Assembly (NCBI RefSeq): GCF_001425325.1
Contig: NZ_LMEH01000001.1
Coordinates: forward strand, 1,328,687-1,392,686
Direction: 5' to 3'
Length of the DNA: 64,000 bases
From: Leifsonia sp. Root1293
Lineage (GTDB): Bacteria; Actinomycetota; Actinomycetes; Actinomycetales; Microbacteriaceae
Made by a program: the position numbers and the translations under genes
The notes under the pieces: generated by a model
What the model saw: the letters and a program-made list of their open reading frames with translations, nothing else
Databases searched by the model: none
Told to the model about the DNA's origin: nothing
Shown here: piece after piece, positions 43,816 to 50,748 of the stretch
Layout of the letters: every line of letters begins with the position of its first letter
How positions within the stretch are numbered: the stretch's first letter is position 1

Positions 43816-45255
43816 TCACTGCCGCAACCGCCTCGTGACGGCGTCGACCCGGCGAGTGGTCGAGGCTCGGGCCGGCCGCCAGACCTGGGGACCGAGCACA
43901 GGTGGCGGCATGATCTCAGGGTGTCCGTGGACCATGCGGATCTGCCATCCGCTGGTGGTGATGGTGCGGTGGTGGAACCAGCACAGAAGCACCCCGTTCG
44001 ACACGTGCGTGGCCTTCACGACCGCCCAGGGCACGACGTGATGGGCTTCGGTGTACTGGGGTGGCATCCCGCAGATGATGCAGCCGCCGTCGCGTGCAGC
44101 CATCGCACGACGCTGAGTCCGGTTGAAGCACCGTTCCGTGGTTCCCAGACGCTGGATGGCGCCGTCGGCGCTGATCGCGACGGCTTGGATGCCGTTCGCG
44201 CAGCACAGTTGCTCCACCGCTCCGCTCGAGACCGGGGCGTCGAGGCCGTCGATGTGACCGGCACCGGTGACCGAACCGGTGGTCTCGTCGAGGTCGGCTG
44301 CCAGCACATGGGTGACCATCGTCGCTGACGCCCCGTTCAGAGTGGGCAGTTCGCCGGAGCGGCCCGCCAACGCGAACAAGGCGGCGACGGCGTCGTGCTG
44401 TCGTTGCGCCCGACTACGCGGATCGCGCGGGCCCTCGGTCGCTTCGAGTGCGGCACGTTCGTCGTCGGTGAGGAAAGTCAGTGAGGAGCGCACATTGCAC
44501 GTCGCATCGAACACAGCCTGCACTTGTCCGGCGACTTCGGGAAGCAGGGCTCCGCTGATCGGGATGAGGCCGTTCTTCGGGCGGTGAAGCCGGAACGCCC
44601 GCGACTCGAACTCCGTCACCGACGGTTCGGCACCATCCGGGTTCAGCACCTGCACCCAGACCGACGCCTGATCATCGGTCTCGGTGGGCGTCACCGGCGG
44701 CAGAGCCGGGGCATCCGCGCCCGGTGACACTCCGATCGCCGAGCACACCAGTTCGTACTCGGCGGGCAGGAACTTCGACAGGGTGTCTGTCGGAGCGCCC
44801 ACCATGGCCTTCGACAGCGCGGTCGTGATGGTCGTAGCTGAATCCAGACCCAGCCGACCGGTGGCCAGGCCGCGGCGGACGACATCGAACGGAGCTGGCA
44901 ACGCCTCCCCGATCAGTGACAACCCCCGTCGGGTCTGGGTGCCCAGCTTCAACCGAGCACGAGCGGTCTGAGGGGAGACTCGGACGACATGTTCCAGCAG
45001 TTTCCCGGGGGTCGAGCACCCGAACCGTTCGGGCAGAGCACTCGGGCCCAGGATCTTCCGCGACCGGTCAGCGACCTCTCCGGCGTACGCGATCCGGCCG
45101 GCATCGACCAGACGCCCGAGTTCCTCCATCAACGCCGCACCCGAGAGCAAGTCCTCATCCGTGGCCGACGGCAGCACTCCCACGGCGGTGGTCTCCGCCA
45201 GCAGCGGTGTCGCCGCAGCGATCGCCTGCCGCATCCGGGACTGGAGTGCTTCCAT
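43816..45255 (-). CDS. DUF222/HNH endonuclease domain protein (13E12-like)
   Basis: A 479-residue protein of the actinobacterial DUF222-HNH family, often present in many copies per genome (the 13E12 repeat family of M. tuberculosis). The N-terminal two thirds is the helical DUF222 region (RLVDAGRIAYAGEVADRS, FGCSTPGKLLEHVVRVSPQTARARLKLG). The C-terminal HNH nuclease has GCIICGMPPQYTEAHHVVPW and NGVLLCWFHHRTI, with all cysteines and histidines in place. The function is unproven; mobility or DNA defence has been suggested. The start is ATG at 45253-45255. A 292-base gap holding tandem repeats separates it from tatB, consistent with an insertion-prone site. Confidence 0.88.
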   Translation of the reverse strand: MEALQSRMRQAIAAATPLLAETTAVGVLPSATDEDLLSGAALMEELGRLVDAGRIAYAGEVADRSRKILGPSALPERFGCSTPGKLLEHVVRVSPQTARARLKLGTQTRRGLSLIGEALPAPFDVVRRGLATGRLGLDSATTITTALSKAMVGAPTDTLSKFLPAEYELVCSAIGVSPGADAPALPPVTPTETDDQASVWVQVLNPDGAEPSVTEFESRAFRLHRPKNGLIPISGALLPEVAGQVQAVFDATCNVRSSLTFLTDDERAALEATEGPRDPRSRAQRQHDAVAALFALAGRSGELPTLNGASATMVTHVLAADLDETTGSVTGAGHIDGLDAPVSSGAVEQLCCANGIQAVAISADGAIQRLGTTERCFNRTQRRAMAARDGGCIICGMPPQYTEAHHVVPWAVVKATHVSNGVLLCWFHHRTITTSGWQIRMVHGHPEIMPPPVLGPQVWRPARASTTRRVDAVTRRLRQ

Positions 45256-45404
45256 GCCTTGACACTACGGGTACCCACCGACATTCAAGCCGGGAAATAC
45301 GTAGCTTGACCGGGATGTTTTCACCCACAGGCTGTGGAAACCGGGTAACGCAGCGGGGGGTGTGGAGGAGGGGCGTTTGCAGAGCGGGGAGCCGGGCGGA
45401 CAGT

Positions 45405-45547
45405 GGTCTCGATACGCGTCCTCGCTGCGCTCGGTCGCTACTCGACCAGCGGTGAGAGACTGCGCTCGGCGCTACTCGACCAGCGGTCAGAGACTGCGCT
45501 CGGTCGCTACTCGACCAATGGTGAGGTACTGCGCTCGGTCGCTACGG
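45405..45547. repeat. Tandem array of the dispersed intergenic repeat
   Basis: A head (TCTCGATACGCGTCCTCGCT, 45408 on) is followed by three near-identical units, 45437-45470 (34 bp), 45471-45505 and 45506-45540 (35 bp each). Each starts GCTACTCGACCA and ends CTGCGCTCGG. A truncated fourth unit runs into the tatB stop codon at 45548. The 150 bases to its left (45256-45404), up to the HNH gene start, hold only a GC-rich spacer with nothing recognisable apart from that gene's upstream region. Confidence 0.85.
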
Positions 45548-45991
45548 CTAGGTCGCCTCTGAGTCGAACGGCGTGGGCATCGCCGTCATCTCGGCGGACC
45601 GCTTCTTCTGCAGGTAGGCCGAGTTCGGGTTCACCCCGATGGTTCCGGATGCCCCGGCCACTCCGGCGGCGGTCCCGGCCGCCCCTGCCGCAGCCACGAC
45701 GGGCGCGCCCGATCGCGACACGGTCGGGGTTGCAGGCTCGTCGTCCAGCAGGGCCTCGCGGATGATGCGGCGCGGGTCGTACTGGCGCGGGTCGAGCTTC
45801 TTCCAGTCGACGTCGTCGAAGTCGGGACCCATCTCGTCGCGCATGCGATCCTTGGCGCCGTTCGCCATGTCGCGCAGCTGACGCACGAGCCGTCCGAGCT
45901 GCGCCGCGTAGTGAGGCAGCCGCTCCGGTCCGAGCAGGAACACCGCGATGACCCCGATGATGAGGAGTTTCTCGAAGGTCAGCCCGAACAT
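45548..45991 (-). CDS. tatB: Sec-independent protein translocase subunit TatB
   Basis: A 147-residue protein. The N-terminus FGLTFEKLLIIGVIAVFLLGPERLP is the TatA/B membrane helix and hinge, and RLVRQLRDMANGAKDRMRDE is the amphipathic helix that follows; the rest is an Ala/Gly-rich disordered tail. It forms part of the twin-arginine export complex, which in this window would serve the Tat substrate EfeB. The length and the position upstream of an O-methyltransferase fit TatB rather than TatA (compare Rv1224). The start is ATG at 45989-45991. The stop codon abuts a tandem repeat array. Confidence 0.88.
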   Translation of the reverse strand: MFGLTFEKLLIIGVIAVFLLGPERLPHYAAQLGRLVRQLRDMANGAKDRMRDEMGPDFDDVDWKKLDPRQYDPRRIIREALLDDEPATPTVSRSGAPVVAAAGAAGTAAGVAGASGTIGVNPNSAYLQKKRSAEMTAMPTPFDSEAT

Positions 45992-46074
45992 GCCATCAGG
46001 ATAACCCGCGGCGAGGCATCCACCCGCCGCTCGGGGCCGGCTCTAGGCTGGGATCGATCATCTTGGGAGAGAAC

Positions 46075-46707
46075 GTGTCTGACAAAGACCTCAACTGGAA
46101 GTACGTCGACGACATCGTCGGCGAGCCCGAATCCATCGCGAAGGCGCGTCTGCAGTCGCTGGAGTTGGGCATCGAACCGATCTCCCCGGCCATCGGAGCG
46201 CAGGCGGCCGTCATCGCCGCTGCGCACTCGGCTTCGGCGATCGTCGAGATCGGCACCGGCGTCGGAGTCTCCGGTCTGTGGCTGCTGCGCGGAGCCCCGG
46301 ATGCGACCCTCACATCCATCGACTCCGAGGTCGACCACCAGCAGCACGCCCGCACGAACCTTCTCGACGCCGGGATCGCCGCCAACCGCATCCGGCTGAT
46401 CGCCGGGCGCGCAGGCGAGGTGCTCCCCCGCATGAACGAGAACTCCTACGACGTCGTCTTCGTCGACGCCGATCCGCAGTCGGTCATCGAGTATGTCGAG
46501 CACGGACTGCGCCTGGCCAAGCCCGGCGGCACCGTCCTGGTGCCGCACGCTCTCTGGCGGGGCCGCGTGGCCGACCCGGCGCAGCGCGACGAGGTCGCCA
46601 GCGGCTTCCGCTCTCTGATCACGGAGATCTCGGGCTCGACGGCAGTGCTGAGTGCACTCTCACCGGCCGGCGACGGCCTCCTGCAGATCTCGAAGCTGCT
46701 CTCCTAG
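46075..46707 (+). CDS. O-methyltransferase (class I, SAM-dependent)
   Basis: A 210-residue O-methyltransferase of the catechol-type family 3 (Rv1220c-like). It has IEPISPAIGAQAAVIAA (substrate cap), VEIGTGVGVSGLWLL (SAM motif I), LTSIDSEVDHQQHAR (acidic residue of strand 2) and YDVVFVDADPQSVIEYVEHGL (metal Asp), and RLAKPGGTVLVPHALWRG follows. The substrate is unknown. I prefer GTG at 46075 (VSDKDLNWKYVDD), because GGGAGAG precedes it, over the TTG at 46063 that overlaps that site. It is divergent from tatB; in mycobacteria sigE and its anti-sigma factor lie between them but are absent here. Confidence 0.87.
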   Translation: MSDKDLNWKYVDDIVGEPESIAKARLQSLELGIEPISPAIGAQAAVIAAAHSASAIVEIGTGVGVSGLWLLRGAPDATLTSIDSEVDHQQHARTNLLDAGIAANRIRLIAGRAGEVLPRMNENSYDVVFVDADPQSVIEYVEHGLRLAKPGGTVLVPHALWRGRVADPAQRDEVASGFRSLITEISGSTAVLSALSPAGDGLLQISKLLS

Positions 46708-46781
46708 CGGGGCGCAGGCTCGCGCGCCCCGGCAGGCGCAGAGGCTCGCGGGCCGGCATCCGTCGACACCGGATGCGGCCT

Positions 46782-46854
46782 CCCGGCGAGCACGCGGCAC
46801 TTCCCGGCCAGCGAACGGCACTTCTCGGCCAGCACACGGGACTCGTCGCCGAGC
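46782..46854. repeat. 21-bp tandem repeat between genes
   Basis: Three consecutive 21-bp units (46782-46802, 46803-46823, 46824-46844) of the form CCCGGCCAGCGAACGGCACTT with a few substitutions, then a partial fourth. It lies in the 228-base gap between the convergent O-methyltransferase and DUF3117 genes. No gene is supported there. Confidence 0.75.
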
Positions 46855-46935
46855 GCCGGGCCGCAGACCGTGGATGAGACGCAAAGAGCTGGCCCGGTGC
46901 CTCTCGGCTCCGGACCAGCTTCACATGTGCGCAGG

Positions 46936-47109
46936 CTAGACCGGCGCGACGACCTTCTCGAGGGCGTCGTGCAGTTCCTTGGCCTCAGCGTCGTTGACGG
47001 AGACGACCAGGCGTCCCCCGCCTTCCAGTGGAACGCGAACGATGATGAGACGCCCCTCCTTCACGGCCTCCATCGGTCCGTCACCAGTACGTGGCTTCAT
47101 CGCCGCCAT
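46936..47109 (-). CDS. DUF3117 small conserved protein
   Basis: A 57-residue protein of the actinobacterial DUF3117 family (Rv1211-like), beginning MAAMKPRTGDGPMEAVKEGR and ending ELHDALEKVV. It is predicted to be mostly beta strand with a C-terminal helix; the function is unknown. The start is the ATG at 47107-47109, preceded by AGGGGAA; the open frame reaches back to 47142 but lacks a ribosome site there. It lies upstream of the convergent O-methyltransferase and downstream of the PIG-V gene, with about 100 bases of leader. Confidence 0.9.
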   Translation of the reverse strand: MAAMKPRTGDGPMEAVKEGRLIIVRVPLEGGGRLVVSVNDAEAKELHDALEKVVAPV

Positions 47110-47212
47110 TGAGTTCCCCTTTCGTGGCAAGACTGCTTCCATTATCCCCTGCTGGGAGTACTATCCGAAATCACGGGCGTGCCCCCAGTACGCCCGCGCG
47201 CTCGTGGCGCCG

Positions 47213-48466
47213 TCACGGCGGGCTCCAGTCGTAGCCGATGTAGGCCCAGCAGATGTACAGCCAGCCCCATTGCAGAGCGATGAACACCAGCACCAGCACA
47301 CCGCGATACAGCCGTGAACGCGGCTGAGCGAGCGCACCCAGCAGCGGGAACAGCGGGGTCAGCAGCCTGAAGGTGCTCGACTGCGGGAAGAAGACGGCGA
47401 GCAGGTAGAGGGCGTAGCTCCCCAACCAGAAGCGCAGGTCGATGCCCAGTCGCCGCACCGCCGGCAGGAACAGCACGGCGCCGAAGCCCACGATCAGGGC
47501 TGCGACGACGATGTAGCCGGTCGGCGACCCGAGCCACCAGGCTCCGCTCTGGAACCAGGCCGTGAACGGGATGAGCTCCTGGTACCCGATGTAGGGCGCG
47601 CGCCAGGCCAGCTCGGTATCGGTGTACGCGGTGATGCTGCCGGTCGCGACCCACGCTGCAGCCGGCCACGCCAGGCCCATCAACCCGGTGAAGACCGTGA
47701 CGGCGACGGATGCCCCCATCTCGCGTGCGGGGAACGGATCGCGCGAGCGGGTGAACCAGCGGTGGATGACGTGCAGGCCGAGCGCGAGGGCGAAGGCGAG
47801 ACCACTCGGTCGGGTGAGAGCCATGACGGCGACGACGGGGAACAGCAGCCAGTACCGCCTGCGCACCAGGAGCAGCAGCGCGAGGGTGAGGAGGAACAGG
47901 TACATCGCCTCCGCGTAGCCGACCTGCAGGATCGGCGACAACGGCGCGAAGCAGAACAGGGTGACGGCGAAGAGGGTGGTCGAGGCATCCAGGCGTGTGC
48001 GGAGCAGTTGGTGGAACACCAGGGCTGCTCCGAGACCGAACACCACGGAGACGAAGACGGAGAGCACGCTCCACTGCAGTCCGGTCACCTCCATGAGCAC
48101 GCGCACCAGGGCTGGATAGCCGGGCATGAATGCCCATGCGTTCTCGCCGATGTGGCCGTCATCCGTCAGCGGGAGCTCGCTCGGATAGCCGTAGCCCGCG
48201 ATGATCTCGTACCACCGGCCGTCCCAGAGGTTGGCGAACGCGGCGTACGACGGGTGAGCCCCTGTCCAGGGGTTCGCCTGCTGGATGCCGGAGAGGACAA
48301 GCATGAGCACCGTCGTCGCCACACGCGACACGGCGTAGACGGTGACGACCCTGAGCCACCAGGGCATCATCCGCCAGCGCACGACGACCGCGAGCGGGAG
48401 GAGTCGCTTCTGCGGCCGTTCCGAGGTGCGCCGCTCGGAACGGCGGGTCAGCGCCCGTTCAGCCAT
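47213..48466 (-). CDS. PIG-V/GT-C family mannosyltransferase-like membrane protein
   Basis: A 417-residue polytopic protein with about ten hydrophobic helices. FANLWDGRWYEIIAGYGYPSE after helix 1 carries the W-D-x-x-W-Y and G-Y motifs of the PIG-V/GT-C glycosyltransferases, and FMPGYPALVRVLM and GYAEAMYLFLLTLALLLL follow. These enzymes transfer a sugar from a polyprenyl-phosphate donor on the outer face of the membrane. The acceptor is unknown and could be a lipoglycan or protein. The start is ATG at 48464-48466 ([11 protein letters not shown]); it overlaps the end of dapE by 19 bases, so the genes are co-transcribed. Confidence 0.82.
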   Translation of the reverse strand: MAERALTRRSERRTSERPQKRLLPLAVVVRWRMMPWWLRVVTVYAVSRVATTVLMLVLSGIQQANPWTGAHPSYAAFANLWDGRWYEIIAGYGYPSELPLTDDGHIGENAWAFMPGYPALVRVLMEVTGLQWSVLSVFVSVVFGLGAALVFHQLLRTRLDASTTLFAVTLFCFAPLSPILQVGYAEAMYLFLLTLALLLLVRRRYWLLFPVVAVMALTRPSGLAFALALGLHVIHRWFTRSRDPFPAREMGASVAVTVFTGLMGLAWPAAAWVATGSITAYTDTELAWRAPYIGYQELIPFTAWFQSGAWWLGSPTGYIVVAALIVGFGAVLFLPAVRRLGIDLRFWLGSYALYLLAVFFPQSSTFRLLTPLFPLLGALAQPRSRLYRGVLVLVFIALQWGWLYICWAYIGYDWSPP

Positions 48467-49545
48467 GTACGCAGCGCCCTGGCGCACTCGGTGATCTGCT
48501 CGACGGGCACGCGCTCCTGGTCGTGGTGGGCGAGCAGAGGGTCTCCGGGGCCGTAGTTGACCGCCGGGATGCCGAGGGCGCTGAAGCGGGCGACATCGGT
48601 CCAGCCGTACTTGGGCTTCGCCTCGGCGCCCACGGCTGCGAGGAACTCCTGGGCGAGCTCGGCGTCGAGTCCCGGCCTGGCGCCCTCGGCCTGGTCGACG
48701 ACGGTCAGCTCGTACTCGGGGAAGAGCTCGCGCAGGTGATCGATGGCCTCGGCAGCCGTGCGGCTCGGGGCGAACCTGTAGTTCACATGCACCATGACAT
48801 CGTCGGGGATGACATTGCCTGCCACTCCACCCGTGATGCCGACGGCGTTCAGGCCCTCCCTGTAGACCAGCCCCTCGACCTCGACCGATCGCGGCTCGTA
48901 GGCCGCCAGCCGGTCCAGAAGCGGGCCGACCTTGTGGATGGCGTTGTCGCCGACCCAGGATCGGGCCGAATGCGCCCGCCGGCCGAAGGCGCGCAGCTCC
49001 ACCCGCAGCGTGCCGTTGCAGCCGCCCTCGACCGATGCGTTGCTCGGCTCGCCGAGGATCGCGAAGTCACCGTCGAGCAGATCGGGACGGGTGAGAGCGA
49101 GGCGCCCCAGTCCGTTCTTGTCGGACGAGACCTCCTCGCCGTCGTAGAACAGCCAGGTGATGTCGACGATGGGGTCCGTGAGCACCGGAGCGAGGGCGAG
49201 TTGCACGGCCACCCCGCCCTTCATGTCGACGGTTCCGCGGCCCCAGAGGTAATCGGCACCGTCTTCGGTCTCGAACCGGGTGGGCAGGTTGTCCTTCAGC
49301 GGCACCGTGTCGATGTGACCGGCGATGACCACGCGCCTGTCCCGTCCGAGGTTCGTGCGGGCGACGATCGTGTCGCCGTCGCGGATGACCTCGAGGTGCG
49401 CGTATCCGGCGAGCGCCGTGGCGATCGCATCCGCCAGTGGCGTCTCGTTCCCGGAGACCGACTCGATGTCGCAGATGTCCCTGGCGATGGCGACGACGTC
49501 TGCCGACAGGTCGAGCACGGGCGTGGAGACGTCGTTCACCGGCAT
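48448..49545 (-). CDS. dapE: Succinyl-diaminopimelate desuccinylase
   Basis: A 365-residue M20 metallohydrolase that removes succinate from N-succinyl-LL-diaminopimelate in lysine/DAP synthesis. Metal-site motifs are [28 protein letters not shown] (Asp), [14 protein letters not shown] (Glu pair) and [40 protein letters not shown] near the C-terminus contains the last ligand. A TAGACT -10-like element lies 6 bases before the ATG at 49543-49545, suggesting leaderless transcription. It is divergent from dapD across 56 bases and overlaps the downstream PIG-V gene by 19 bases. Confidence 0.93.
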   Translation of the reverse strand: MPVNDVSTPVLDLSADVVAIARDICDIESVSGNETPLADAIATALAGYAHLEVIRDGDTIVARTNLGRDRRVVIAGHIDTVPLKDNLPTRFETEDGADYLWGRGTVDMKGGVAVQLALAPVLTDPIVDITWLFYDGEEVSSDKNGLGRLALTRPDLLDGDFAILGEPSNASVEGGCNGTLRVELRAFGRRAHSARSWVGDNAIHKVGPLLDRLAAYEPRSVEVEGLVYREGLNAVGITGGVAGNVIPDDVMVHVNYRFAPSRTAAEAIDHLRELFPEYELTVVDQAEGARPGLDAELAQEFLAAVGAEAKPKYGWTDVARFSALGIPAVNYGPGDPLLAHHDQERVPVEQITECARALRTWLNGR

Positions 49546-49601
49546 GGCTCCAGTCTATTGATCGCGGTGGCCGCCCTTCCGCCGCCGTTACGCTGGGTGG
49601 C
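49546..49601. promoter_or_regulatory. 56-bp divergent dapE/dapD promoter region
   Basis: The two -10-like hexamers point outward: TAGACT for dapE (4957 region, minus strand 49557-49552) and TACGCT for dapD (49589-49594). They stand 6 and 7 bases from the respective ATGs, so both transcripts are probably leaderless. The space is too short for two separate regulatory regions, which suggests joint control. No clear operator is seen. Confidence 0.45.
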
Positions 49602-50576
49602 ATGCCTGCGACTGACGCCTCAGCACCTCTGTCCGCCCGCGCCGCTTGGGGGCACGGCCTCGCCACCATCGCCGGCGACGGCACCGTGCTCGACACCTGG
49701 TACCCGGCGCCTCGACTCGGCGCTCGCCCGGCAGCGGCAGCCGTGCCTCCCGATCTCGAGAGCACCGCTGGCCCCGACGATCGACGGAACGTCCGCACCG
49801 AGGTCGTCACTGTCGAGATCGACCTGGATGCGGCGCCGTCATCGACTCCCGACGCCTACCTCCGGCTGCACCTGCTCTCCCACCTGCTGACACCGCCGAA
49901 CACGCTGAACCTCGACGGCATCTTCGGCCACCTCCCGAACGTCGCCTGGACCACCGCGGGACCGGTGCACCCCGACGACTTCGCGCGCCTCCGCCCGACC
50001 CTGCAGCGCGCCGGCATCAGCGCCACCGGACTCGACAAGTTCCCGAGGCTCATCGACTACGTCGTGCCGGAGCGGGTGCGGATCGCGGATGCCTCGCGCG
50101 TGCGCCTCGGCGCGCACCTCGCCCCCGGAACCACGGTGATGCACGAGGGCTTCGTGAACTTCAATGCCGGCACCCTCGGCACCTCGATGGTGGAGGGCCG
50201 CATCTCGCAGGGCGTCGTCGTGGGCGACGGCAGCGACGTCGGGGGCGGCGCCTCCATCATGGGCACGCTCTCGGGTGGCGGAACCCAGCGCGTCAGCATC
50301 GGCGAACGAGCCCTGCTGGGCGCGAACTCGGGCATCGGCATCTCGATCGGCGACGACACCGTGGTCGAGGCCGGCCTCTATGTGACCGCAGGCACCAAGG
50401 TCGTCGTGGTGGAACCGACGGGGGCCGGCCAGAACCCGATCCAGCGAACCGTGAAGGCTGCGACCCTGTCCGGAGTGCCCAATCTCCTGTTCCGCCGCAA
50501 TTCGGTGTCGGGCGCCGTCGAGGTGCTCGCGCGCAGCGGACGCGGCGTTCTCCTGAACGAGGCCCTGCACGCCTGA
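49602..50576 (+). CDS. dapD: Tetrahydrodipicolinate N-succinyltransferase
   Basis: A 324-residue enzyme that transfers succinate from succinyl-CoA to tetrahydrodipicolinate. It has an N-terminal alpha/beta domain of about 110 residues, a linker, and a left-handed beta-helix of hexapeptide repeats from about residue 165 ([65 protein letters not shown]). It is the longer actinobacterial form (as Rv1201c) rather than the short enteric one. The start is ATG at 49602 with a TACGCT -10 seven bases upstream. Divergent from dapE. A large hairpin follows the gene. Confidence 0.93.
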   Translation: MPATDASAPLSARAAWGHGLATIAGDGTVLDTWYPAPRLGARPAAAAVPPDLESTAGPDDRRNVRTEVVTVEIDLDAAPSSTPDAYLRLHLLSHLLTPPNTLNLDGIFGHLPNVAWTTAGPVHPDDFARLRPTLQRAGISATGLDKFPRLIDYVVPERVRIADASRVRLGAHLAPGTTVMHEGFVNFNAGTLGTSMVEGRISQGVVVGDGSDVGGGASIMGTLSGGGTQRVSIGERALLGANSGIGISIGDDTVVEAGLYVTAGTKVVVVEPTGAGQNPIQRTVKAATLSGVPNLLFRRNSVSGAVEVLARSGRGVLLNEALHA

Positions 50577-50616
50577 GGGCGCCCTAGGCGTACTCCCCTC
50601 GCGTGCGCTGCAAGCC

Positions 50617-50684
50617 GGGGAGGCGATCCGATGAGTCTGGGTTCGGTGGGCATCCGCGGGCGAGACTCATCGGATGGCTTCCCC
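50617..50684 (+). terminator. Large imperfect hairpin between dapD and the penicillin-acylase gene
   Basis: Two 22-base arms (50617-50638 and 50663-50684) complementary at 20 of 22 positions enclose a 24-base GC-rich loop. It begins 40 bases after the dapD stop and ends before a GATAGGCT -10-like element. No T-run follows, so a factor-dependent terminator or a mobile palindromic element are alternatives. Confidence 0.55.
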
Positions 50685-50748
50685 GGCGACACCGCGGTGA
50701 ACGGATAGGCTGCCCAGACTGCACAGGCACCGATCACGAAGGAGTGAC

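Noticed and set aside
43816..45255. DUF222-HNH gene as a group I/II intron endonuclease or restriction enzyme
   Set aside because: No intron boundaries or methyltransferase gene are nearby; it fits the common 13E12-type family instead.
45405..45547. CRISPR-like array (34-35 bp periodic repeats)
   Set aside because: The units are contiguous without unique spacers, few in number, and belong to a dispersed intergenic repeat family; no cas genes are present.
46660..46884. Minus-strand frame containing a repeated FAGREVP peptide
   Set aside because: The repeat is explained by the 21-bp DNA repeat; there is no ribosome site or family match.
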